Below, one piece after another: positions 22,961 to 33,990 of a stretch of DNA of 64,000 nucleotides (positions are counted from its first letter, which is position 1; every line of letters begins with the position of its first letter). The position numbers were made by a program, and so were the translations under genes. This DNA comes from Tetrapyrgos nigripes (taxonomy: Eukaryota; Basidiomycota; Agaricomycetes; Agaricales; Campanellaceae). Where the stretch lies: contig JAACJM010000006.1 in the NCBI GenBank assembly GCA_013368315.1, forward strand, positions 1,054,001 through 1,118,000, in the 5' to 3' direction. The notes below the pieces were generated by a model. The model was not told the origin of the DNA, did not search any database, and saw nothing but the letters and a program-made list of their open reading frames with translations.

Positions 22961-23999
22961 AGCCGGTAACTAAACTTTACCGGCCAAAACACCGTTTTTG
23001 TCAATTTCACTCATTCCTGGCCTCGTTCTTCGTTATTCTGCCTTTAAATTGCTTGTAAGGTGGACTATAAGACTTTAGAGATACTATAGTATGTACAAGT
23101 ATGAAAATATGTGATAATTATGCGTAAATTAGGGTGACCTATTCCATCTCCTCATCCTCTTCTTCATACCATGTGGGAACAAGTAATGCTGGTGCAACAG
23201 TGGGTACAACAGGTCCACACTGGTTTGCATTCTCTTGCAGAAGCTTCTGGGATTATCATTCTCCTTGTCAATGGCTTTTTTTGTAGCCTTGGCACTATGC
23301 ATTACTCAAGGCGTCTTCTGTTTACTGCCGTCGTTCCTTTCGCGTAACGAGTCATCCTGGCATTCCATTAAACCTTATAACATGCTATATCAAAAGTTTT
23401 TACTTGCCTAGGATAGCGTAGAACGCGTCTTTTGAGGTTGAGCCGACGCAGATGAGGAACGCGCTTGACGCGTCTTTCTGATTAGTCATCTCTTTAGCCC
23501 ACATTGGCAGGCCCGTTGAGATTGGCTCAATAGCATTTTTCGTAGCTCTCTATTCTTTGTCAAACTTTCAGGCATGGTAGTAATGTATGTTTTCTTTGGA
23601 TTGACGAAAGATATTGTAAATTGAAGTGTTGAAACTGCTTGTACCACATATATCTAGGCAACTTCTTCGTGTATGCAAGAACCCGTGTCGGAACTTTTGA
23701 AATGACATCATAACATAGCGTAATCTGTTATTACTTGAATAATGGCAAGTTGCCGAAATAAGCCGATTATTAAGATGAAGAAAATCATTATATGGGTGCC
23801 GGTTGGAGCCGTTATAATACATGATGAGGAGCGGCCGTGCATCAAGGGGGGCGCAACACCGACAATCAAAAAATGAACCCTTAGGCGACGTTCTTCACAT
23901 TAATGCCCATGTAATTTTGAATGCCCAACTCGAGAATTGAACCCTTGCGATCGCTGAGTGTTTAAATTAACACATTGAGACGTGATAGACAGTTAGGCC
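22961..23999. other. Intergenic, no gene recognised
   Basis: No coding pattern recognised. A/T-rich in its second half. It ends at the target site of the solo LTR. Confidence 0.35.
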
Positions 24000-24348
24000 T
24001 GTTAAGCAGGCATGGTACGGTCCTGTACACTACTAAATGCAGTGGCAACCACGCAACTTACCTGTGGATAGAGAATAGCTTGTAAGGCTTGTAAGAGGCT
24101 TGTTGAGCGATGAGAGTTAAGTAAAAACTTGTTATTTGGAGGACTATCTACGAGTCCTTATATACCTTTGAGGAGGTACAAATACATGTAAACTAATACT
24201 AGAGTAACAATAAGATTCTATTGTACTTGATAGTACAATGCTGGTTTCATACACTATTGTCGTACTACATTTATTGTCTATATATAACTACTACTATTGT
24301 TCTACATAGATGACGTTGATGGCTGCAACTGAATGCGCCAATTCAACA
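24000..24348 (-). mobile_element. Solo LTR of the copia family (349 bp)
   Basis: It begins TGTTAAGCAGGCATGG and ends GCCAATTCAACA, with TG...CA termini, and is closely similar to the LTR of the copia element at 33507-33874 apart from a 19-bp indel and scattered changes. An exact 5-bp target duplication AGGCC flanks it (23995-23999 and 24349-24353). No internal region remains, so it arose by LTR-LTR recombination. Orientation is given to match the copia element. Confidence 0.9.
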
Positions 24349-24666
24349 AGGCCAATGACCTGGATTAGTACCAGGGATCAAGCTCTATTCGAGGTATGAT
24401 TTGTGGCCCATATACTGCGCACTGTGCAACCAATGTGGGCGACATAGTGACTTGGCATTCATATAACCTCTCAAAATCTACTCTGAAGCTACAACCAATG
24501 TATTTAGGACCTAGATGTATGTATGTACAATTCAGACAAACTGCAATGAGTAGTATTAGTGGTACTAATTTCTCCGAGTACTCCGCTTGGGGTGTGTACT
24601 ACGTTCCGGCTCATCAGACTCGGCTCTGAGGGGAGTGCTAGAGGGAGCAGCTCTGGTAGCCCTTCC
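24349..24666. other. Spacer between solo LTR and hypothetical gene
   Basis: No feature is seen beyond the presumed 3' flank of the minus-strand gene ending at 24667. Confidence 0.35.
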
Positions 24667-26262
24667 TCACCTATGCCCAGTTCCACCTCTACGACCACGA
24701 GGTTGATTTGATGGATCAGGTACCCCTACATCAAGATCATTGACACCTGCGTGAGCAGCATCAATGTCTGATGAACTCGGAGTGTTGGCCTGTGTGATGA
24801 CGGCAGAGGGAAGAGTGTCAGAGGAAGGATTGGATGAGGCATGCGGAACCTGATGGGCAACGTTCAGAGCTGATGGTACCATGAGTTGCTGCATCAGCAC
24901 ATCGAGCTCATCAATTTCAGTACCGCCAGAAGTGCTAGGATCCGTGGGAGCAAATGTAATGCCAGTGACACCAGCAAATACTCGTTGGTTGTAGAAGTCA
25001 TATAGAGATTTGGCCCAGGATGTACCTTTTGACTCGGCCAATACAATCATCTTGCGGTACTGTTGGAAATGTTCGCGATAAGGAATACGTGACACAGTGC
25101 CAAGTTCGGAAAACTCTTTATCAGGTGAGATGATGAAGCGAAGCTTTAGAGAATTTTATGTAGTGAGTATTACCGTACCTGATTAAAATAGATAATGTGC
25201 ATGTACCATGATTGCAGAAAGAGCAATGCAAGATGCATTGACACCATGTACTCCCCACAGATGGCCAGCCAAATTGCCTCCCACTTTGTCGTCTGGGTTC
25301 TTGATGGATGCGGGACCAAAAAGCGTAACACGAATGATCTGCAAAATAAGGGTTAAGCCGAATACAAATAGAATATGATCACAATACTTACACGGGGCTG
25401 GAACTCGTTGAGGAAAAGTGTATGTGGGTTGATGATTTGATTGGGGAAAAAAATGGGTGCAAGCTTCTCTTCACAGACATCCTTCTTCCCTTGTGTCCAC
25501 AGACTGGTGAGATTGTCAGATTCAGCACGCTTTTCCCCTGCTTTCGCAGCGGAGACGGAATCAGGAGGTGAAAGTTCACGAAGAATGATAGTGGCGTGTG
25601 AATGAACACAATCCGTCGTATGAGTACGCTGGTTGTTAACAGCTTTCCGAAACTGTCAATAAATAGTTTATGTCAGTAAAAACAGTTGCGAAATATGAAG
25701 TAGGTGGCAAACCTCAGTTTTGAACGATGGTAAGGTGGCTGCAAGATGTTGCAAGCGTGGATCACCAAGATGGCTGTGCAACTCTGCAATCATTCCGGCC
25801 TTGTACGTCGTCTGATCAGCAAATCGTTCTGGGGAGAAAAGATCGACATGATCTGCTGGTAAAGGACACTGAAAGATTTCGGCGTTGATCCAAGGTTCAT
25901 TCATCACCATGAACTTCGCTCCAAGATGGGAAATTTGTGTAATGAAAGGGGCTACACCAGGATCAACAGGAGCTTCGCGTTTTCGGCCTTGTTTACGCTT
26001 GGATGTCTTGGCTTTGAGTACGCTGATGGCAAGCTGGAGCTGAGGAATCTTCTCACGGAGAGCCTGATTCTGCAAATGGGCTTCTTGAAGCCGCTGAAAA
26101 ACTCGTCAGAAATACACTTGATGCGAGAAATTATATGTAATGACGACGCACCTGGTAGACTAGAGCTGGATTACTCCCAGCAGGCGGAACAACAATTTCT
26201 GGAAGATTACTGATCTCCTCGCCAACCTCACCAAATTCGCCAAGATCGTCACTGTTGGACAT
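24667..26262 (-). CDS. Conserved agaricomycete hypothetical protein, multi-exon
   Basis: Function unknown. The start at 26262 gives MSNSDDLGEFGEVGEEISNL; further exons lie at about 26093-25700, 25655-25395, 25340-25205 and 25130-24667. The second exon carries a coiled-coil-like segment, a basic patch (KTSKRKQGRKRE) and a block 'GAKFMVMNEPWINAEIF...FSPERFADQTTYKAGMIAEL'. From memory that block is shared by a large family of hypothetical proteins in agaricomycete genomes, often near transposons. A later exon has GGNLAGHLWGVHGVNASCIA. The C-terminus is Ser/Pro-rich and ends RGRRGGTGHR. Introns look GT-AG. Next to the Plavaka-type gene on the same strand, it may be a transposon-associated second protein or an expanded host family; I cannot decide. 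Confidence 0.5.
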
Positions 26263-26515
26263 CTTACAGGTGTCGAGATGGGAGTGCAAGAGTGAGCGTA
26301 AGAGGCTGCGTTCAAAGCAGGTGTTGACTTATGTACTTATGTGTCAAAAAACTGACTCCACTCGAGGCAGCGTTTTGCATCAGAGTTCCAGATCCTATTA
26401 TGTCAAAAATTGTGAAAGATTAACCTTTCCTCAAGGCAGCATCGCATCGGACTTCTCACATCATTTTCTTTGAACTTTCTACAAATGGTAAGTAATAAAT
26501 GTTTTACATCATGAA

Positions 26516-29500
26516 TCATGATACCTCCGTAAAACCCGGGTATAGCCTCTTTATTCTAAGAAACAAATCTCCATCAAGAACATCCATCACAAACCTATCT
26601 GCTGAACCGGAAGAATCATCAACGGCTGGAGCAAGAATTCCTCGAACAATTGATTGTATCAGAATGAATTCTGTACTGGCCTCTTTTCTGATTCGCAGGA
26701 GACCCAACCTTCTATCGCTAGCAATCCAGTTACGTACCACCTTGTATGGCTGGACAAGTGCAACGGGATATGTGCCGTCTCCAATCTGGCAAGTGAACAG
26801 ATAAAGAAGTTGCGCAAAGACAAATTCATCTTCTGTGGCATGGAAAAGGACAAAATCAAATCGAGGTTTTCCATAAAAGCTGGGGTTGCACCAGAGCCGA
26901 TTGACCTCTGGGCGCCAGGTTTCTAGAGATTGAAAGTATGTTTTGAGATACTGATACAGTGATATCTATTGTTATAATACTTGACAATTAGTAGTACTTA
27001 AATCAAGCAAGAAAGGTCACATACCAAGTCAGAGGCCTTGAATTTGATAGCCTTGTTTCCAGGAAGTGGGATACCATGTGCAGGGAGATATCCAGATATA
27101 AACTCTCCAAGGTGAATACGGAATCTCAGAAATGAAGAATCAGATTTGTGATGATTCTCCAGATCCTGGAATGCCAAGCCCTTCTGATTGCCTCCAAGAT
27201 AAAAATTCTCCTTTATTATGCTGCCCTGATCCAGCTTGTCTTCTTCAGATTTATTTGAGTAATTGTCAATATCATTGAGTGTTGAGCGAATAGTGACTGA
27301 GACCATAAACTGGTGCTGGATTCGTGTAATCTGCAGCATATGGTTAAAATGGTTAGAAGATCTGCATAGTCAGATATTTACCTGATCTGTAACATTTTTA
27401 AAATTAGTCCTCTCATGGTAGATTTTGCGCAAAGGACCATGCATCTTCTCATTGATTTTTGTGCCAAAAACACGTGAGACTCCCTTCCCAAGGATGTCAT
27501 CAAACCAATGGGTATGGTAGTGCATTTTGATGAAATTCCAGGATTTCTTGGCTACCTCATCATTCTCTGATCTTGCACTCATAGGCTCATACATCTGTAG
27601 ACAAATTATACAGAGCATCCAAAATAACACTAATGAACTCACTGATATCATCTCAGAAAATTTTAGTACAGCCTTCCTGCCCTCTGAAATGGTGCTTTCT
27701 GTCTGGAGATCAAGAGAACCATACATATTTATGTTCAGGTAAGCTCTCAGACATCTCAAGAGCTGGAATGCAGCAGTGGATTGAAAAACATCATGTGCAG
27801 CATATAAAAAAATCTGGTACAAAATATCAATATTCAAGAGTGTTTGCAATGGATGTGCATGGAAGTCTGACCTTTGATATGTCTCTATGCTTTGAGCCAT
27901 CATTGAATGAGATATTGGTGACTGCCTTGAAGTGATTCAATGTGCTCCAAGAAGGCATGTTAGAGAATCTTGAGATTTGAATACAGTGAGAATCAAAAAC
28001 AAAAAAAGGATTAAGCTGACCTTGAATCAATTTTGACAGCTGCAGCTCTTGCACCCTGGCCAGCTATCTCATCCAAATGCCTCTTGAACTGAGCAAATAA
28101 ATGGTCATCCCAAGTACCCCCACTGCCAAAATGGAGTTCATCAAAAGAGGAAGCCATATATGGATCCATGAAGTTGACATCAAGAAACACATTCTAAAAT
28201 CACAGTTACCAAAGGAATTCCACAGTATATGATGCAACTTACAGCCACAGGCCTAAGTCCAAACTCTTTTGTGAGATTATCCTTTTCAGTGTTTGTCTTG
28301 CTAGCAAAAACTTTAGTCATGAGAAGACGTGTTTCTTGAACATCTCGTGCTGGAAACAGCTTTGAGAGGTCTGAAAGCTCATGACTAGGCACCAGGCATT
28401 TTGGACAAGGACATAATCCACCTAAGCCTTGAATCAAAGCCATAACACATCTGTAAGCATAATAAAACATCAATAAAAAATATAACCATGTTTTTGAAGA
28501 CCTACTGCTCCTCATAATCAGAAGATAATATGTATGGAATTGGGAACAAGCACCTAGTGTGATTATCACCACATTTCAAGAAGCAGCCAGTTTCTGAATG
28601 AGGAATAATAGATTCCAAAATCTTGCGGACAGAGGCATGCCATACTGCATTCTTGAAATTCACAAAGCCTGTTTTTCCAGTCTCAGCAGTGTCTTCATCA
28701 ACCTATGGATTATGATGTTAGTGGTCACAACATATAATTTAAAACTTAGATATGCTTGCAATTGGAAGCCAGCCTACAAGTCTACCACCACCTAACCCTG
28801 TTACATTTCGAATGTCAGATGGCAGATTAGCACATCGTGCAATCACTGGGTAGCCCTTCTGTGTACCAAAAGACGATTGTCATGAATCGCTGCCCACCTA
28901 TTCATTTCCTTTCTATTCTTTTCCCTTTACTATCTACTTCCCACTCTAACCCCATAAACATCAATCATTTCTCATCTCTCTAGATCTATGACTCACATTC
29001 TTATCTCCTCCAAACTCCTATCTCCACGGACGTTCTCACTGTCAATCACTCCGTATGACCCAGTACCTTCATCTATCCATATTTGACTCATTATTCTCTC
29101 GCCCTTGACATTTCCACATGATACCGTCTATTATTACTCACTCTTTCCCATCTGTTCATATTTTACTTATATACCTGTGATCCTTGTAATCTGTTCCTTA
29201 GTTCGTTCACTTCGTCTCCGCTCCGTACTTTTACTACGCAGTGTTGAGCCTAGTCAGCTTACCTTCTCTCTATCTCTCTATCTTCCCTTCTCTCTTTCGA
29301 TCAATCTATCTTCTTGTAACTGGCTCTCTCTTATTGTGTGACTTGGGTGGTTATTGAGTGTACCGACAACCTTGACAACGATAGCTTATTTTTATCAGCA
29401 TAAAGAATGATAAAAAATGGTTTTGCAGTTTTGGGAAGTTCATGCTGTAATAATTATCAATAACCAGGAAGCAAGATTGTGGGATATAAATTATATGTAA

Positions 29501-30716
29501 AGGTCTGACCTGAATGCGCCACCAGGAGTCAGCAGTCCAAGGTTCCTCAATAAATCGCTCCCACTTCTGACCATCAAACTTGGAGAGAATGCGAGCATCC
29601 CAATTGAGATATGGTGCCAATTTCTGACTTGTGGCAATCTCCTCTACCCATTCCGATAGTGGCCGAAAATGTACATCAAAAGTCTTGGGCTCCCCTTTGT
29701 ACTCAACTTTGATAGGTGCCTTCTGAAACTATTCTGATATTGAGATACTTCTGATAAATTATGCAGTTAATGTACTTACCTGCAGAGTTTTTATAGCAGC
29801 AAGATCCCATAATTTCTGCATTTCAGATGCAGATTCAATTGTAAACAAATCATCTGGATCAGGCTTATCTCAACAGTGGCTGAGGAGCTTTATAAGGTCC
29901 TCAGTGAGACTTGAGGAGAGGCCTGCATGTAATGCAAATTCTGCAACCTCAAAGTCAAGTCTTGATCGAAAGGGTTTCCAAGGAGTAAAGTCAGTTGGAG
30001 GCCATGGATCAGATGCTTGTCCAAATCCAAAATCATCAAACCTCTGGATTGTCTGATCTTGCCCACTATTAGGATGAAATTCTGTCTTGAAATCATCCTT
30101 GAGCACTCCTGCATGGGCTTGTTCAGGAGGCTCAAGGACTGGATCATCCAAGCTATCTACAATGATGTTGAACATAATATGGCCTTCAGATAATATATAT
30201 TATGGACTTACTGAAGATAGCAGCCTGAAAGTCCTCAAACTCCCTATCTTCAAACTCTCTATCCTCGGGTTCTATTGACATCTCAGGAATTACCACTTAG
30301 ATCTACTACAGTAATAGTATTGACTTACCCCTAATGTTGCTGGGCAAACCAAATTCTTGGGTTCTCCTATGAGATATGGCAGTATTCACTGGCCCTACTG
30401 ATCCCTAAATACTGTGAAAGTGACAGGGTTACATAGGACATGCCTGGATTAGGGAATGCAAAATAATCTGGGTCTGGAAAATTGGGATTTTGATCATTAT
30501 ATGGATATTATATGAATAATTGATAGGCTTGTCTTACTCACCATTCATGTGCGTAGCATGATACTTCTCTGTAGCAGCTTTATCCTGGTCTTCTCTCATG
30601 CATCCCCACTCATGCCGGGTGACTCCCTTCGGATGAAAGAAATCAAAGCAAACATTGCATTGCACCAGGCCGTCTTCATTGACCTTGCGTTGTATTTTAT
30701 TTGGTTTTGGAGGCAT
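26516..30716 (-). pseudogene. Plavaka-type (CACTA-lineage) transposase-like gene, broken by a solo LTR
   Basis: Large multi-exon protein. Exon 1 (start 30716, MPPKPNKIQRKVNEDGLVQC) has an N-terminal zinc-finger-like CNVCFDFFHPKGVTRHEWGC. Later exons carry WPPTDFTPWKPFRSRLDFEVA (about 30000), LPSDIRNVTGLGGGRLVGWLP (about 28770-28835), GLGGLCPCPKCLVP (about 28395-28435), LNHFKAVTNISFNDGSKHRD (about 27900), NFIKMHYHTHWFDDI (about 27500), NEKMHGPLRKIYHERTNFK (about 27410) and, near the end, EFILIQSIVRG. I match this layout from memory to Plavaka-type transposases; KDZ relatives are the alternative. A 500-bp solo LTR sits inside the exon encoding ADKNKLSSFGTQ, so the gene cannot make a full protein. 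No terminal inverted repeats were identified. Confidence 0.65.
28878..29377 (-). mobile_element. Solo LTR of a gypsy family related to the 41-49 kb element
   Basis: It starts TGTCATGAATCGC and ends CCTTGACA. It aligns along its length, with many differences, to the reverse complement of the LTRs at 41426-41905 and 48706-49185 (shared TTATTGTGTGACTTGGGTGG-type end, GTTCACTTCGTCTCC and CTATGACTCAC strings). An exact 5-bp duplication ACGAT flanks it (28873-28877 and 29378-29382). Inserted in a coding exon of the Plavaka-type gene. Confidence 0.85.
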
Positions 30717-31464
30717 AAGGTAGGAAATAATCGACAAAGAGTATGTATCTCGGCTGTATGGGTAGTGATGGGAGGGAACAGGTACTTCACCGAAGAGCGA
30801 AGGCTTTTCTGTTGATCAGAGGATGATGCCGGCGATGCCCATGAGGCAATTATAACGGCGTCTATATTTGGTTCATGCCAGTTATAATGACATCATGATG
30901 CCGAACTAATTATAATGCCGAAATGAAAGTTCTGACACAGCTGTCACCACCTTGATCTTTGATGTAGGTGCTTGCACGCTCACTCACTCACAATCTCTAC
31001 ATTCCGATGGGGGCAGTTGCCTCTGGTTTGACCTACTACATACAAAGCGAAGCTTGCGAGTAAGGTGGAGGTACCCTAAAAAGGCTTTCTGTGCCATGCT
31101 GATGACCAAATATGGAGTGTGACCAGACCTATTGACCGCCCGGGCACTCAGACCAAAGCTTTAGAATTAAACAAAGACAAATATGCCGCATTGGACCCGG
31201 CGTTTGCCCACCACCATAGTCTGGTAGCACCTGTCACACCCAGCAGTAACCAATCTTCCATGGCCAGAAGTAAGTTAGGACACATCAAATCTCTGGTGCT
31301 CAGAAACTGACTCGAAAACTTGAAATTTCCAAAGCCTTGGCAAGCGATCCGATTGGCTTGGGTCTGCTTCCGATAAATTTCTGAAGCACGAAAACCTTTC
31401 GTTTCCAAATGAGTTTCCTGGTTGCTCGAAAGCTTGACCTTTTCAAACTAACTTTTGGCCAATG
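30717..31464. other. Intergenic, no gene recognised
   Basis: Upstream flank of the Plavaka-type gene. It contains repeated GCCGTTATAAT/ATTATAATGCCG-like strings near 30850-30925 that recur near 23800, possibly part of that element's ends; this is not secure. Confidence 0.3.
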
Positions 31465-31585
31465 AATAGGTACGTTCAAAGTTAGTGTAGAAACGTGTAG
31501 AAACGTTTGTAGAAAAGTTTGTAGAAATGAGGTTTGCTTACCTAATGTCATGCTCCAACGTCCTGGACTGCTGCGTCAACACAAC

Positions 31586-31915
31586 ATGCCTCGTCAACTG
31601 ACGTTTCGAGACGAGGCTGTATGCATCTACCTGCTTCTTATGGGTATGAAGCAACAGCAACTTCCACCATCCACTTTCCAGGAGTATGCTGATCAATTCT
31701 GTTTGGATATGACTGTCATTATGGCTATCTATGAGACACGCTATCTCAAGCCTCGTTTCTGTGTTCCAAAGCATGGAAACCTTCATGCACTTGCATGGGC
31801 ATATGCTGGAGACCTCAACAACCATCATCGCTTTCAGGATATGCTTCGAGTTACCCCTCAGACCTTCCACTTCTTGCTCTCTCTCATCGAACAACATCCA
31901 GTCTTACAAGGTTAA
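31586..31915 (+). pseudogene. Truncated PIF/Harbinger transposase, N-terminal part
   Basis: The frame from MPRQLTFRDEAVCIYLLL contains the helix-rich segment FQDMLRVTPQTFHFLLSLIE that precedes the DDE domain in Harbinger-type transposases. It stops at about 110 codons. No DDE motifs follow before the opposite-strand gene, so the catalytic domain was lost by internal deletion. Confidence 0.6.
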
Positions 31916-31928
31916 AGATGATATAAAC

Positions 31929-32294
31929 TCACGAATGAATCTTTGCTTTGACCTTCTTACCAAGGGCAACCTTTTCTTCGGGGGTACAAGCTTGTTCTGG
32001 AAGGATTGCTGCAGCTATCTCTTGACACACAGCTATCTCTGTTTTACCACTGGTATTCTGATAATATATTGAGTTAATAAGCCAATAGAGCTCTTCAGAA
32101 AAGAATGGTGCACGTACCTCCTTCCTCTCTCCTTTCGTCTTCTTTTTACTCCCACCAACTAATACCTTCATGTTTTCTGGCTTCTCCATCTCCGCGAGTA
32201 ACGCATAGGTCAGCTGATAGTCGTCTTTATCCCATGGTAGATTGGGACCACAGGTTTGGTTGGTGTCGCGTTCCTTCTTTTTAGTCTTCATCAT
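31929..32294 (-). CDS. Myb/SANT-like accessory protein of the Harbinger element
   Basis: 121 codons, apparently complete. It has a basic Lys/Glu-rich N-terminus, then WDKDDYQLTYALLAEMEKPEN and a second helical block FFSEELYWLINSIYYQN, followed by a Lys-rich tail. A Trp-Asp start with spaced helices fits the Myb/SANT-like DNA-binding partner that PIF/Harbinger elements carry beside the transposase, and the position inside the inverted termini supports this. The 3' end overlaps the region where the transposase core should be. Confidence 0.5.
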   Translation of the reverse strand: MMKTKKKERDTNQTCGPNLPWDKDDYQLTYALLAEMEKPENMKVLVGGSKKKTKGERKEVRAPFFSEELYWLINSIYYQNTSGKTEIAVCQEIAAAILPEQACTPEEKVALGKKVKAKIHS

Positions 32295-32460
32295 GAGTAG
32301 AGATGAGTAGAGGGAGGATCTGAGGTCGACAACGCAGAGACAATTTTAGCCGAGACGCGTTGTCACATCTAGTCACAAGTAGTCACAAGTAGTCACATTT
32401 CTACAAAGGTTTCTACAGACGTTTCTACATGTTTCTACACTAACTTTGAATGTACCTAAT

Positions 32461-32816
32461 ATTAGTTAGTGCTGGGTGTGTGTGAAGCCCAACTAACCAA
32501 TCAAATTTGATAGGTTAGGGTCCCTCCACGGGTATCACATTAAATACCCGTTATTTACTGAGGGATTTAGGAGCACTTGGAGGCCTGGGACGCTGTCGGC
32601 GGTGGGTTCGGGTAGTGTACGTATATAGCCATGATGTTACTGATGTTCGAGAGCGGGCTCCGCTTCCCGTCATGCGTTGGAGGCTGTTCCCTGCCTCTCC
32701 TGATGCAGTGAGCACATATATACATATAATAAAATCGTATAAATTCCGAAAAAATTCTATTCTGTACCTATGGTACCCCTAAGTACATCGGCAAAGTATA
32801 CAGTGTCCATACTACC
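32461..32816. other. Spacer, no gene recognised
   Basis: A/T-rich (for example 32710-32760). Nothing recognised. Confidence 0.35.
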
Positions 32817-33497
32817 TCAGTCATGAGTAATTCTGAGGATTTCCAAAGCATCTTCACCTCCCTGTTCTTCTTGCTCGTCCTCGGTGTTTTCGCCTTCATT
32901 GCTGTCTTCATCTACTGGAGGCGTTGCAATGGTTGATCTGCAATGCCTGGAAGAGCTGGTAGGGGATAGGGGGCCAACACTCATCTCCAAAGTCCCTGTG
33001 AAGCCTGGAAGGGACTTAATCTTCCTGAGCATTTCCCAATGCCTTTCCCAGCATCTTCCTCGTCGTTGGTGATAGACCCTGATCTGGTTCGCAAGGGAGG
33101 GGTCAACAAGCAGCAGCTCCTCTATCTTCCGGAGGAGAAAGTCGTCCTCGTCGTTTGCAGGAGGTCCTGGAGCTGTGGAAGTTGGACGATTGGGTGTAGA
33201 AGTAGAGGCAGCTGCAGTAGGAGCAGCCAAAGCTGAAGGAGCACTGCGACGAGCAGCAGGTTTGGTGGACATGGGAGTTGTGTTGTTCGTGGCCATTGGG
33301 AATGGAGATAATACACATTGAGAAGAGTGAGTCGGAAATAAAGTAGCTGCAGAGAGCACAGTAGGTTTTTTGGGTGTAGCAGTGGAAGTGGTTTCGGTCA
33401 TCATTCGTGCTGTATCGGGAGAGGTATCCGGAGAACTCGTGGTCATCTTTTCTTGCTCTGAGTCTTCGTCGACTTCATTGCATGTTTCAGAGGACAT
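32817..33497 (-). CDS. Hypothetical low-complexity protein next to the copia LTR
   Basis: Unrecognised. From the ATG at 33497 the frame runs about 226 codons with Ser/Thr/Pro/Ala-rich N-terminal half, a central helical block (DDFLLRKIEELLLVDPSLA, then RRGRCWERHWEMLRKIKSLP) and an acidic C-terminus. It abuts the 3' LTR of the copia element (starts 10 bp away). It may be a gene fragment whose 5' part was displaced by the insertion, since the frame remains open up to the LTR edge. No introns or homologues could be assigned. Confidence 0.35.
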   Translation of the reverse strand: MSSETCNEVDEDSEQEKMTTSSPDTSPDTARMMTETTSTATPKKPTVLSAATLFPTHSSQCVLSPFPMATNNTTPMSTKPAARRSAPSALAAPTAAASTSTPNRPTSTAPGPPANDEDDFLLRKIEELLLVDPSLANQIRVYHQRRGRCWERHWEMLRKIKSLPGFTGTLEMSVGPLSPTSSSRHCRSTIATPPVDEDSNEGENTEDEQEEQGGEDALEILRITHD

Positions 33498-33506
33498 GTT
33501 GTCCAC

Positions 33507-33874
33507 TGTTAAGCAGGCATGGTACGGTCCTGTACACTACTAAACGCAGTAGCAACTACGCAACTTACCTGTGGATAGAGAGTAGCTTGTAAGGCTTGTT
33601 AGAGGCTTGTAGAGCGATGTAGGTTAAGTATAAAACTTGTTATTTGGAGGACTATCTACGAGTCCTTATATACCTTTGAGGAGGTACAAATACATGTAAA
33701 CTAATACTAGAGTAACAATAAGATTCTATTGTTCTTGACAGTACAATGCTGGTTTCGTACACTATTGTCGTACTACACTTATTGTCTATATAATCTTATT
33801 GTTCTATTTATAACTACTACTATTGTTCTACATAGATGACATTGATGGCTGCAACTGAATGCGCCAATTCAACA
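33507..33874 (-). repeat. 3' LTR of the copia element (368 bp)
   Basis: TGTTAAGCAGG ... CCAATTCAACA, TG...CA ended. Same family as the solo LTR at 24000-24348, from which it differs by a 19-bp block near 33795-33815 and scattered substitutions. Confidence 0.9.
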
Positions 33875-33990
33875 CTCCCCCTTGCTAAGCAGCACGTTAG
33901 TGCATGTAAGCATAGGTAGGCGCTGTAAGCAGCCATGGAAGGAAGGGATCAAGTGCCTCGACATTTTCGATGCGATTTATAGGACTTTCT

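Larger units (their letters stand above)
31468..32457. mobile_element. PIF/Harbinger-like deletion derivative (990 bp)
   Basis: Inverted termini AGGTACRTTCAAAGTTAGTG followed by repeated GTAGAAACRT motifs occur at both ends, with a 3-bp flanking duplication AAT (31465-31467 and 32458-32460). Inside are two convergent open frames typical of PIF/Harbinger: the N-terminal part of a DDE transposase on the plus strand and a Myb/SANT-like accessory protein on the minus strand. The catalytic core is missing, so the element is non-autonomous. The usual Harbinger duplication is TWA, so AAT (or TA) leaves slight doubt about the exact edge. Confidence 0.75.

Noticed and set aside
24000..24348. Complete copia element near 24 kb
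   Set aside because: Only one LTR with an exact AGGCC duplication is present and no internal coding sequence, so it is a solo LTR.
33039..33236. Plus-strand Ser/Arg-rich frames opposite 32817-33497
   Set aside because: They are mirror images of the low-complexity minus-strand frame and have no independent support.
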